Shown in pieces: positions 1-7,381 of a stretch of DNA of 35,925 nt. Origin of the DNA: Lachnospiraceae bacterium UBA2860 (GTDB lineage: Bacteria; Bacillota; Clostridia; Lachnospirales; Lachnospiraceae); contig DEFE01000053.1 of NCBI GenBank assembly GCA_002350625.1, forward strand, positions 1 to 35,925, in the 5' to 3' direction. The notes under the pieces are model-generated. The model did no database searches, was not told the DNA's origin, and saw nothing but the letters and a program-made list of their open reading frames with translations. How positions within the stretch are numbered: position 1 is the stretch's first letter; each line of letters begins with the position of its first letter. Both the position numbers and the translations under genes were made by a program.

Positions 1-432
1 TGCCACGGCAATATATGCCGCAGCCCTATGGGCGCATACATTCTCAAAGACCTGGTCCGTTCCCGCGGGATTGAGGACCTGTTCCAAATTGATTCGGCAG
101 CGACGTCTTATGAAGAAATCGGTAATCCCGTCTATCCGCCGGCCAGGAGAGAGCTGCGGAAGCACGGCATCAGCTGTGACGGCCATCATGCGCGCAGGAT
201 GGAGAAATACGATTACGAGGCATATGACTATCTGATCGCGATGGAGAACTATAACATCAGAAATATGCTGCGGATTCTGGGAGACGATCCCGAGGGAAAG
301 ATCACCCGGCTCCTGGATTATACGGACCGTCCGGGAGATATTGATGATCCCTGGTATACCGGAGATTTTGAGACGGCGTATCGGCAGATTCGAGAGGGTT
401 GCGAAGGTTTTCTTTCATTCCTGGGATTCTGA
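1..432 (+). CDS. Low-molecular-weight protein-tyrosine phosphatase (5' partial)
   Basis: The reading frame is open from the first base, so the true start lies left of the window. The first visible residues are CHGNICRSP, the signature P-loop of low-molecular-weight phosphatases, with nucleophile Cys and phosphate-binding Arg in C-x5-R-S. Near the C terminus DIDDPWY supplies the general-acid Asp in its usual D-P-W/Y setting, and the remaining length (about 143 residues) is nearly the complete family length, so only a few N-terminal residues are missing. These cytosolic enzymes dephosphorylate tyrosine, or arginine in some Firmicutes (YwlE type). Which one applies cannot be decided here. No T-rich terminator follows; a promoter for the next gene starts about 50 bases downstream. 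Confidence 0.93.
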   Translation, partial: CHGNICRSPMGAYILKDLVRSRGIEDLFQIDSAATSYEEIGNPVYPPARRELRKHGISCDGHHARRMEKYDYEAYDYLIAMENYNIRNMLRILGDDPEGKITRLLDYTDRPGDIDDPWYTGDFETAYRQIREGCEGFLSFLGF

Positions 433-484
433 AGAAGGGTTCCGGTTTCGGATGCTGATCTTTAAAGTATGACAGGCAGATGCA

Positions 485-493
485 TGATATAAT
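485..493 (+). promoter_or_regulatory. Extended -10 promoter for the methyltransferase gene
   Basis: TGATATAAT contains a perfect TATAAT at 488-493 preceded by TG one base upstream, an extended -10 element. No convincing -35 is seen at 16-18 bases; ATGACA at 469-474 is too close. Initiation would fall near 500, giving a leader of about 250 bases before the ATG at 751. Confidence 0.6.
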
Positions 494-499
494 ATAAGA

Positions 500-551
500 G
501 CGGCCGCCTATGAGGGGAGACGGCCGCCAGGGATGTTAGCTTTCCGCTAAC
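500..551 (+). other. Two hairpins at the 5' end of the predicted leader
   Basis: GCGGCCG (500-506) pairs exactly with CGGCCGC (521-527), and GTTAGC (535-540) pairs with GCTAAC (546-551) around a TTTCC loop. Neither is followed by a T run, so they do not look like intrinsic terminators. The first begins at the predicted transcription start and could form a 5'-terminal stem-loop that protects the mRNA. Function is inferred. Confidence 0.5.
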
Positions 552-632
552 GTATGAAAAAGATGTGCCTTGCGACACTTTGTCAGTATAGCAATCTGTT
601 TTCATGGAAAAATGGGAGAAGTATGAATATTC

Positions 633-689
633 TGTGTACAGCCGGAGACGGAGACGCCGTCGGGATTTATGTGTACAGCCGGAGACGGA
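633..689 (+). repeat. Two 20-base direct repeats in the leader
   Basis: TGTGTACAGCCGGAGACGGA occurs at 633-652 and again at 670-689, a spacing of 37 bases. It sits in the untranslated stretch between the predicted promoter and the ATG at 751. The rest of 552-750 shows no convincing gene: the frame open from 604 encodes a low-complexity Arg-rich segment and lacks a ribosome-binding site. Confidence 0.7.
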
Positions 690-750
690 AATGCCGACAG
701 GCCGGACGCAGGCGGTTCATACAGATAAGGTATTTAAAGGAGTTTGCCAG

Positions 751-1950
751 ATGTTACCGACAGCAGAAGTGATTTTGAAGAAGGGCGGCGGACGCCTCCT
801 GAAAGCGGGCGGCGCCTGGATCTTTGACAATGAGATTGCAGAAGTGAACGGCAGTTATATCGGCGGAGGGCTTGTGCGCGTTAAAGACTTCGACGGTTTC
901 CCGCTCGGTACCGGATTTATGAACCAGGCGTCGCGCATACGCGTGCGCATGCTGACGCGCGATCCGGAGGAAGAAATAAACGCGGCATTTTTGAAGAGAA
1001 GGCTGAAGAACGCATGGGAGTATCGAAAAAAGACAGTCGATACGGCGAGCTGCCGCGTCATATTCGGGGAAGCGGATTTTCTCCCCGGACTTACGATCGA
1101 TAAATATGAGGACGTGCTCGTGATCGAGTCTCTCGCGCTCGGGATTGACCGGATGAAAGAGGAGATCGCGGATCTCATGAAAGAGGTGCTCGCGGAGGAC
1201 GGCATAAAAGTGCGCGGCATCTATGAGCGCAGCGACGCCAAGGAGCGCCTGAAGGAAGGCATGGAGCGGAGGAAGGGATTTATCGGGCCGGCCTTTGATA
1301 CGGAGCTTACGATCATCGAAAATGGCGTCCGCTATTACGTCGATGTCAAGGAAGGGCAGAAAACCGGCTTTTTCCTGGATCAGAAGTATAACCGCCTCGC
1401 GATCCAGAGGCTTTGCCGCGGCGCGGATGTCCTTGACTGCTTCACGCACACGGGCTCATTTGCCCTCAATGCTGCCTATGCGGGGGCGGCGTCCGTGCTC
1501 GGCGTCGACGCGTCGCAGACCGCCGTGGATATGGCGGGGAAAAACGCGGAGCTGAATGGCTTTTCGGACCGCGTCCGCTTCATGAAGGCGGATGTGATGG
1601 AGCTGCTGCCTGAGATGAACCGGGAAGGAAAAAAGTTTGACGTGGTGATCCTCGATCCGCCGGCATTTGCGAAGGCAAAGGCCAACGTCCGCAATGCCTC
1701 CAAAGGCTATCGCGAGCTCAACCGCGAGGGCATGAAGCTGGTTCGGGACGGCGGCTTCCTGGCCACCTGTACATGCTCGCACTTTATGACGCGCGAGCTC
1801 TTTGAAAAGGCGCTTCGCCTCGCTGCGGCTGACGCTCACGTGCGGCTCCGGCTCGTGGAGGCCCGCGCGCAGGCGCCCGATCATCCGATCCTGATGACGC
1901 AGGAGGAGAGCAGCTACTTGAAGTTTTATATTTTCCAGATCTGCAGGTGA
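751..1950 (+). CDS. Class I SAM-dependent 23S rRNA methyltransferase, RlmI-like
   Basis: This 399-residue protein matches the RlmI/YccW family in length and order: an N-terminal PUA-like RNA-binding domain (about 1-75), a central region, and a C-terminal Rossmann methyltransferase. Visible motifs are the SAM-binding segment DVLDCFTHTGSFALNAA, the acidic VLGVDAS, and the catalytic DPPAFAK, followed by a TCTCSHF motif. RlmI makes 5-methylcytosine in 23S rRNA; that exact target is inferred from the family. The start at 751 is chosen because AAAGGAG at 736-742 is correctly placed and the upstream in-frame extension to 604 is low complexity. The leader is long and structured, which may hint at regulation. 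A bidirectional terminator follows. Confidence 0.9.
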   Translation: MLPTAEVILKKGGGRLLKAGGAWIFDNEIAEVNGSYIGGGLVRVKDFDGFPLGTGFMNQASRIRVRMLTRDPEEEINAAFLKRRLKNAWEYRKKTVDTASCRVIFGEADFLPGLTIDKYEDVLVIESLALGIDRMKEEIADLMKEVLAEDGIKVRGIYERSDAKERLKEGMERRKGFIGPAFDTELTIIENGVRYYVDVKEGQKTGFFLDQKYNRLAIQRLCRGADVLDCFTHTGSFALNAAYAGAASVLGVDASQTAVDMAGKNAELNGFSDRVRFMKADVMELLPEMNREGKKFDVVILDPPAFAKAKANVRNASKGYRELNREGMKLVRDGGFLATCTCSHFMTRELFEKALRLAAADAHVRLRLVEARAQAPDHPILMTQEESSYLKFYIFQICR

Positions 1951-1988
1951 AGAAGCTTCGGGCTGGAAATGTGTCTTTATGCAGCCGG

Positions 1989-2030
1989 AAAAATGGGGGA
2001 ACGGAAAACCGTCCCCCCATTCTTATTTAT
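1989..2030. terminator. Bidirectional intrinsic terminator
   Basis: Bases 1992-2004 pair with 2009-2021 around an AAAA loop with one A-C mismatch. On the plus strand the stem is followed by a T-rich stretch (CTTATTTATTT); on the minus strand the A run at 1989-1993 gives a T run. It separates the convergent methyltransferase and NYN genes and probably serves both. Confidence 0.8.
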
Positions 2031-2938
2031 TTGGCATCGTCTATGACGACTTTGCGATTCTGGCTGGATCCCGTCACTTTGAGGCCGGGAATGGCGTCGA
2101 TAAATTTATAGAGCTGCGTGTAGCCGTAGAGACGCACGTCAAAGCCGTGATACATCTTGCGGATTTCCTGGCCGAGCGTCGAAAGCCCGATGCCGTTCTT
2201 GCCGCGTTTCCGGACGATTTCGCGGATGCCGGTGAGAATCTTGTCTTCCTCCTCCTCGCCGGCGCGGAGGCTCACGCTCATGGAATTGTTGCGCTTGGTG
2301 AGCTCGATGCCGGGCATGTCCTCGAGGAACTTGCTGAGCTGGCTGTAGCCGAAGGTCCGGATGTCGAAATCGGGATATTTGCTCTGCAGGCGGCTGCCGA
2401 TTTCACCGGGGCTCGTCTGCTTGCCCCTGTTGTCGTTCTTAGTGATGATATTGATGATGTCTGTCTCGATCGCCTCTTTGTTCATGGCGCCGCTCGATGC
2501 GCTTTCCAGCAGATTCTCGAGCTCCGTGAACACCGTGCAGGCTGCGCGGAAGGAGTCGGGCGTCTTTTTCTCCCCCATGCCGATGACGATCTTGCCGGAC
2601 TCGCGGAGGCGCGACGCCAGGCGCGTGAAGTCGCTGTCCGAACTGACGATGCAGAAGCCGTCGACGTTGGAGTTGTAGAGCAGATCCATCGCGTCGATGA
2701 TGAGCGCGGAGTCCGTCGCATTTTTCCCGGTCGTATTGGAAAACTGCTGGATCGGCGTGATTGATTTCTCGAGGAGCTTTCCGCTCCACCGCGCGTTGGC
2801 GGAGGTCGTGAAGTCGCCGTAGATGCGGCGGTACGTCACGGTTCCGTATTGTGAGAGCTCATCGAAAATGCCGTTCAGGTATTTCTGTGAGACATTATCC
2901 GAGTCGATGAGCAGTGCCAGTTTACGTTCTTCTTCCAT
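2027..2938 (-). CDS. NYN-domain putative RNase with two OST-HTH/LOTUS domains
   Basis: The 303-residue protein starts with a PIN-like NYN domain (about 1-145) of the LabA/YaiI group: an early LLIDSDN with acidic metal-binding residues, TDSALIIDAMDLLY, and VSSDSDFTRLA. It then carries two similar winged-helix OST-HTH/LOTUS modules, about 155-225 (ending FGYSQLSKFLEDMPGIEL) and 232-303 (ending YGYTQLYKFIDAIPGLKV). NYN domains are usually metal-dependent RNases and LOTUS domains bind RNA, so an RNA-processing or decay role is likely; the substrate is unknown. The start has AAGGAG just upstream. It is the third gene of a minus-strand unit, 23 bases after the UDP-sugar pyrophosphorylase. Confidence 0.88.
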   Translation of the reverse strand: MEEERKLALLIDSDNVSQKYLNGIFDELSQYGTVTYRRIYGDFTTSANARWSGKLLEKSITPIQQFSNTTGKNATDSALIIDAMDLLYNSNVDGFCIVSSDSDFTRLASRLRESGKIVIGMGEKKTPDSFRAACTVFTELENLLESASSGAMNKEAIETDIINIITKNDNRGKQTSPGEIGSRLQSKYPDFDIRTFGYSQLSKFLEDMPGIELTKRNNSMSVSLRAGEEEEDKILTGIREIVRKRGKNGIGLSTLGQEIRKMYHGFDVRLYGYTQLYKFIDAIPGLKVTGSSQNRKVVIDDAK

Positions 2939-2961
2939 AAAATCTCCTTAAAGCTGTTTTC

Positions 2962-4188
2962 TCATAATTCGATTCCGTTCTTCAGGCACAGCGCCTGCGC
3001 CGTCGCCACGGAATCATTGCCCTCTTTGTTCTTCACGGGGGCGAATTCTTTGTCGCGCTCAATCTCGAATGGCAGACAGTCCTTAAGCGAAGCGAGGATG
3101 TCGAAGATGAAATACTCGAACTTCCATCCGTCGGGCTGATCAGCCTTTACGGGCCTGCCGCTCAGATCCACATGCGGCACGGCCTTGTGCGCGAAATGCA
3201 GAGGCAGCCGGGCGTCCAGAGCCTTCAGGCAGGAGGAGAGGCGGAAGAGATAATTGCCGATCACGCCGAAGCTGTAGACATAGTTTCCTTCTTCGTCCTT
3301 CTCGTGCCGCATGTCTTCGGTCATCTCATAGTACTCGATGACCGAGGCGCGCCCGTCCTTCAGGCACATGACGCCGGTTTTCTCATCGGGGCTGCTTTTT
3401 TGCACAACCTTGGCGCCGCTGTCGGCCCCGCGCAGATCCACGGCGCCGAGAAACAGCGGGTCACAGATGTTCTGCAGAACATTATCGACGTTGAAGACAT
3501 TGAGGTATTCGACGTTTTCGGCAAGGAGAAGATCCGTGAGGCCGGCGCGGTGCATGGAGCTGAACCAGCCGCCGTTGCCGTTCGGAGAAGAAGCGATCCG
3601 CGATTTTGTCTCAAGAAGAACCTTGCCGTCGTCGTCGACGGCAGGGGCGCTGTCCTGGACAAAGAAGCGAATGTAGTCGGCGTCATAGCCGAAATAGGCA
3701 TGTGCTTCGAAGAAATCCCGCGTGGCTTTGTCGTTGGCCTCGCTTGTCATGATGAAGAGGCGGACAGGACGCCCCGCGGCGCGGACATTGATGAGAAGAT
3801 TGTCGATGAGCCGCTCAAAGATATAGACAGGGCGGCTCATGCCGATGTCGCAGGTGCCCTTCGGACCGCTCATGCCGAGGCGCGTGCCCATGCCGCCGGC
3901 GAGGAGCACGGCAGCCGCTCGTCCTTCCCTAAGCAGCGCAAGGCCGCGCTCCTTAAGCTGTGCCTCCTCTTTGCGGATCTCGCCGCGCGTCAGCGTGCGG
4001 ATCGGGGAGACATGAGGGGCGGGGCGGGAGATGTCCTTCTCGCTGAAACGCGAGAGGCAGGAAAAATCCGTGGCACTGATCTGTGCGAGCAGCGACTGCT
4101 GTTCACTTGGGGAGAGCTCCTCATAAAAGCGCAGCAGCTGCGTCTGCCCGATCGCATCGAGCGCTGCGCGGATGTCTTCGTACTGCAT
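2962..4188 (-). CDS. UDPGP-family UTP:sugar-1-phosphate uridylyltransferase
   Basis: This 408-residue protein belongs to the UDPGP family (UDP-N-acetylglucosamine or UDP-glucose pyrophosphorylase, eukaryotic AGX/UGP type), not the smaller GalU type. The nucleotide-binding signature is at residues 96-111, LAGGMGTRLGMSGPKG, and further family blocks include LNVFNVDNVL and a late WKFEYFIFD segment. It forms a UDP-sugar and pyrophosphate from UTP and a sugar-1-phosphate. The sugar cannot be fixed by eye; the WKFEYFIFD block resembles UDP-GlcNAc enzymes. ATG at 4188 is preferred over an upstream in-frame TTG at 4212, because GAGGAG lies about 10 bases before the ATG. It starts 2 bases after the xpt stop, so the two are co-transcribed. 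Confidence 0.85.
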   Translation of the reverse strand: MQYEDIRAALDAIGQTQLLRFYEELSPSEQQSLLAQISATDFSCLSRFSEKDISRPAPHVSPIRTLTRGEIRKEEAQLKERGLALLREGRAAAVLLAGGMGTRLGMSGPKGTCDIGMSRPVYIFERLIDNLLINVRAAGRPVRLFIMTSEANDKATRDFFEAHAYFGYDADYIRFFVQDSAPAVDDDGKVLLETKSRIASSPNGNGGWFSSMHRAGLTDLLLAENVEYLNVFNVDNVLQNICDPLFLGAVDLRGADSGAKVVQKSSPDEKTGVMCLKDGRASVIEYYEMTEDMRHEKDEEGNYVYSFGVIGNYLFRLSSCLKALDARLPLHFAHKAVPHVDLSGRPVKADQPDGWKFEYFIFDILASLKDCLPFEIERDKEFAPVKNKEGNDSVATAQALCLKNGIEL

Positions 4189-4189
4189 C

Positions 4190-4768
4190 TTAAGGCTGCT
4201 CCTCAAATTCAATTTCCGTGTCCGTCATGGATTTAATGATGGCAAGCGACTTCAGATCGATGCCTCTCGCGCGGATTTCTTTTCCGCCGCTCTGGAAGCC
4301 CTTCTCGATGACGATGCCGACGCCTTCGACCTTGGCGCCCGCTTCTTCAATGATCTCAAGCAGGCCGGCCACCGCGCAGCCGTTGGCGAGGAAATCGTCA
4401 ATGATCAGCACGTGATCATCCGCTGTGAGATATTTCTTTGAGAGGATGACATCGTATACGCGGTTGTGCGTATAGCTCTGCACCTTGGCCGTATAGAGAC
4501 TGCCGTCGAGATTGAGCGACTGCGCCTTCTTGGCGAAGACGACGGGCACCTCAAAATACTGGGCGGTGATGCAGGCAATGCCGATGCCGGAAGCTTCCAC
4601 AGTGAGAATCTTCGTGACGGGACGATCGCTGAAGAGCCTGTGAAACTCTTTGCCGATCTCGTTGATGAAGGCTATGTCCATCTGATGGTTTAAAAAGCTG
4701 TCAACTTTGAGAATGTGGCCGGGTCTTACCTGTCCTTCCGCGCGGATCTTATCCTCCAGTGCTTTCAT
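4190..4768 (-). CDS. xpt: Xanthine phosphoribosyltransferase
   Basis: The 192-residue protein is full length for Xpt. It contains the type I phosphoribosyltransferase PRPP loop HVLIIDDFLANGCA and the Xpt N-terminal pattern with ILKVDSFLNHQMD. It converts xanthine and PRPP to XMP, a cytosolic purine-salvage step. AGGAGG precedes the ATG. It is the first gene of a three-gene minus-strand operon with a UDP-sugar pyrophosphorylase and an NYN protein. In many Firmicutes xpt is preceded by a purine riboswitch; only about 100 bases separate this ATG from the divergent helicase and I see no purine-riboswitch loop motifs there, so regulation must differ or lie elsewhere. Neighbouring purL and the ssnA/ygfK genes are also purine-related but in separate units. 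Confidence 0.93.
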   Translation of the reverse strand: MKALEDKIRAEGQVRPGHILKVDSFLNHQMDIAFINEIGKEFHRLFSDRPVTKILTVEASGIGIACITAQYFEVPVVFAKKAQSLNLDGSLYTAKVQSYTHNRVYDVILSKKYLTADDHVLIIDDFLANGCAVAGLLEIIEEAGAKVEGVGIVIEKGFQSGGKEIRARGIDLKSLAIIKSMTDTEIEFEEQP

Positions 4769-4854
4769 CCTTCCTCCTCGTTCGTAAGCGTCAAATACAG
4801 GTGTCGGTAGTTACATCGATTCTACAACGATTTTCTCCGAAACACAACGGAAAA

Positions 4855-4863
4855 TGCTATAAT
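4855..4863 (+). promoter_or_regulatory. Extended -10 promoter placing the transcript start at the helicase ATG
   Basis: TGCTATAAT gives a perfect TATAAT at 4858-4863 with the TG extension. Expected initiation is about 7 bases downstream, at 4870, which is the A of the ATG at 4870-4872. There is no clear -35 hexamer and no ribosome-binding site before this ATG. Confidence 0.6.
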
Positions 4864-4869
4864 GGGCCC

Positions 4870-7314
4870 ATGGCGGAAAGCAGGGAAAAAGAGCACTTAA
4901 GCAGGGAAAAATCAGATGCTTCGGGCGCGGGCGCAGTAAAGATGCTCTCGCGTATTTCCGTGCGCACGCTCGTGGAATTCATCCTTCGCGGCGGCGATCT
5001 CGACGCAAGGCGGAAGAGCTTTGATCCGGAGGCGGCGCTCCTCGGCGCGAAGATGCACCGCAAGATCCAGAAGAGCCAGAAGGACGGTTATGAGAGCGAA
5101 GTGTTTTTCCGCAGGGACACGGTCTTTGACGAGGTGACCGTGCGCGTCGAGGGACGGGCGGATGGCGTGTACACGGAAGATGACTGCCTCACTGTCATCG
5201 ACGAAATCAAGAGCATGTATATGGACGTCACCGGCCTTGAAGCGCCGGAAGCCGTTCATCTGGCGCAGGCAAAATGCTATGCCGCCATTTGCGCCGATGC
5301 GCGCGGGCTGATGGAGATCGGCGTCCGCATGACCTACGTCTCGCTGGACACCGAGGAGATCCGCTATTTCTCCGAGCGGTACGGCGCCGCGGAGCTTGAA
5401 GAGTGGTACGGGGACCTGCTTCGAAAATGGTACCGCTTCGCGAAGTGGGAGATCTGCCACAAAGCCGAAAGGGATCTCTCCATGCAGCATCTGGAGTTTC
5501 CGTTTCCGTATCGCGAAGGCCAGAAAAAGCTGACCGCCACGGTCTATCATTCCATCCGGGAAGGGAAGGAGCTCTTCCTCATGGCCCCGACCGGCGTCGG
5601 CAAGACCATGAGCTGCGTCTTTCCCGCCGTGCGCGCGATCGGCGAGGGCCTCGGGGAACGGATCTTTTATCTCACGGCAAAGAACGAGACGCTGACGGCG
5701 GGGCAGGAGGCATTTTCGATCCTGAGCGAGAGAGGCCTCGACTTCCGCACGGTCCGCATCACGGCCAAGGAGAAGATCTGCCCGATGCGGGAGGTCTCGT
5801 GCAACCCGGACGACTGCCTCTACGCGAAGGGGCATTTCGACCGGATCAATGACGCCGTCTATGAGCTCATCAGCGGCGCGCGCATGATCGGGCGGGACCT
5901 GATCATGAAGACGGCGAAGGAGCGGCAGGTCTGCCCCTTTGAGCTGACGCTGGATGTCTCGAGCTGGTGCGACGCGATCCTGTGTGATTACAATTACGTC
6001 TTCGATCCGGACGCGTCTCTCAAGCGCTTTTTCGCAAATGGCGCGCAGGGCGGCTACATCTTCCTCATCGACGAGGCGCACAATCTTGTCGACCGCGCGC
6101 GGGAGATGTACAGCGCGCATCTTGTGAAGGAGGAGGTCCTCAAGGCGAAGCGGGCGGCGGGAAAGACGCACAGGCGCCTCACGAAAGCGCTCGAGAAGCT
6201 GAACCGGGAGCTGCTCGTCATGAAGCATCTCACGGAGGATGAGCCGACGGGGATCCTGCTCGAAAAACCATACCGGCTGCTTTCTTTTCAGGAAGCTGAC
6301 GGCGTGCTGAAAAGCGCCCTGTACGCTTCCTTTGAGCTGCAGGCCTTCTATGAGGAGAGCGAAGAGGCGGCGCTGAAGGACAAACTGCTTGATTTCTATT
6401 TCGCTATCCGGACATTTACATCGACGGCGGAGTATCTGGATGAGAACTACCTCATCATGGCGGAGACAGACGAGGAGGAGCACTTCCGGGTGCGGCTCCT
6501 CAACGTTAATCCGGCCTCAAGACTCACCGCGCAGATCGACAAAGGCCGCGCGGCGGTGTTTTTCTCGGCGACGCTGCTGCCGCTTTCCTATTACCGGAAG
6601 CTTCTGACGACGCGGGAGGAGCCCTACGCTGTCTATGCGCCGACGCCATTTAAGAAGGAGCGGCGGCTTCTGCTCATCGCCCGCGACGTGAGCACGCGCT
6701 ACGCGGACCGCACGGCGGATATGCTGCGGAGAATCGCCCGCTATATCTCCGTGACGGCGCACGGCAGAGTGGGCAATTACCTTGCCTTCTTCCCGTCCTA
6801 CCGGCTCATGCGGGATGTATTCGGCGTCTACAGAAAAGAATTTGACGCGCCGGATACGGACTGGGTCATGCAGCATCCGGGCATGGCAGATGCTGACAGA
6901 GAGATTTTTCTCGAGAATTTCTACGGGACGCCGAAGCGGTCTCTTATCGGCTTCTGCGTGATGGGCGGCTCGTTTTCGGAAGGACTCGATCTCACGGGCA
7001 CGAAGCTCATCGGCGCCGTGATCGTCGGCGCGGGCATCCCGCAGGTGAGCCCGGAGCGGGAGGTCTTAAAGCAGCATTTTCGTGAAGAGGGCTTCAACTA
7101 CGCCTACCGCTATCCCGGCATTAACAAAGTGGAGCAGGCGGCGGGGAGAGTCATCCGGACGGCGGAGGATCTCGGGGTGATCCTCCTTCTCGACAACCGG
7201 CTGCTTGGCGGCACCTACACGCGCCTCTTCCCGCGCGAATGGAGCGATTACATCCCGACGGACGCGGAGACGGCAGGAGAGGAGATCCGCGCGTTCTGGG
7301 ACCGGTATTTCTGA
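4870..7314 (+). CDS. XPD/DinG-like Fe-S DNA helicase with N-terminal PD-(D/E)XK nuclease-like domain
   Basis: With the start at 4870 the protein has 814 residues. The N-terminal 170 or so residues look like a RecB/Cas4-type nuclease: an acidic GRADGVY segment, then D111-E112-I113-K114 (the D/E-x-K core) and a following QAKCYA (Q-x3-Y motif). The helicase part has Walker A APTGVGKT with Lys245, a four-Cys cluster (KICPM, VSCN, DDCL, VCPF) as in Fe-S-binding XPD/DinG helicases, DEAH at 401-404, and late motifs FSATLLP and QAAGRVIR. It should unwind DNA 5' to 3' in repair or restart of damaged forks. A start further upstream is open but has no ribosome-binding site; the promoter suggests a leaderless mRNA beginning at 4870. 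An in-frame ATG at 4942 is the alternative. Confidence 0.88.
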   Translation: MAESREKEHLSREKSDASGAGAVKMLSRISVRTLVEFILRGGDLDARRKSFDPEAALLGAKMHRKIQKSQKDGYESEVFFRRDTVFDEVTVRVEGRADGVYTEDDCLTVIDEIKSMYMDVTGLEAPEAVHLAQAKCYAAICADARGLMEIGVRMTYVSLDTEEIRYFSERYGAAELEEWYGDLLRKWYRFAKWEICHKAERDLSMQHLEFPFPYREGQKKLTATVYHSIREGKELFLMAPTGVGKTMSCVFPAVRAIGEGLGERIFYLTAKNETLTAGQEAFSILSERGLDFRTVRITAKEKICPMREVSCNPDDCLYAKGHFDRINDAVYELISGARMIGRDLIMKTAKERQVCPFELTLDVSSWCDAILCDYNYVFDPDASLKRFFANGAQGGYIFLIDEAHNLVDRAREMYSAHLVKEEVLKAKRAAGKTHRRLTKALEKLNRELLVMKHLTEDEPTGILLEKPYRLLSFQEADGVLKSALYASFELQAFYEESEEAALKDKLLDFYFAIRTFTSTAEYLDENYLIMAETDEEEHFRVRLLNVNPASRLTAQIDKGRAAVFFSATLLPLSYYRKLLTTREEPYAVYAPTPFKKERRLLLIARDVSTRYADRTADMLRRIARYISVTAHGRVGNYLAFFPSYRLMRDVFGVYRKEFDAPDTDWVMQHPGMADADREIFLENFYGTPKRSLIGFCVMGGSFSEGLDLTGTKLIGAVIVGAGIPQVSPEREVLKQHFREEGFNYAYRYPGINKVEQAAGRVIRTAEDLGVILLLDNRLLGGTYTRLFPREWSDYIPTDAETAGEEIRAFWDRYF

Positions 7315-7342
7315 TTGCAATCCCCTTCGATTACCGTATAAT
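7315..7342 (+). promoter_or_regulatory. Promoter of purL
   Basis: TTGCAA (7315-7320), a 16-base spacer and TATAAT (7337-7342) form a sigma-A-type promoter just after the helicase stop codon. The transcript would start near 7349, about 33 bases before the purL ATG. No purine riboswitch fits in that distance. Confidence 0.7.
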
Positions 7343-7381
7343 AAAAGACAGTTTCAAGACTATAGAAAAAAGGAGCGCAGC

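Noticed and set aside
500..527. Terminator for the phosphatase gene
   Set aside because: The GC stem is not followed by a T run and begins at the predicted start of the next transcript.
604..750. An N-terminal extension of the RlmI-like protein
   Set aside because: The added residues are low complexity and Arg-rich, contain the direct repeat, and have no ribosome-binding site. AAAGGAG before 751 gives the family-typical length.
3172..4236. A plus-strand 354-codon frame opposite the UDP-sugar pyrophosphorylase
   Set aside because: It is antisense to a clear family member, carries no recognisable motif and has no ribosome-binding site.
4769..4857. Purine riboswitch upstream of xpt
   Set aside because: The intergenic segment is too short on the minus strand and I could not find the conserved loop motifs or a terminator between promoter and ATG.
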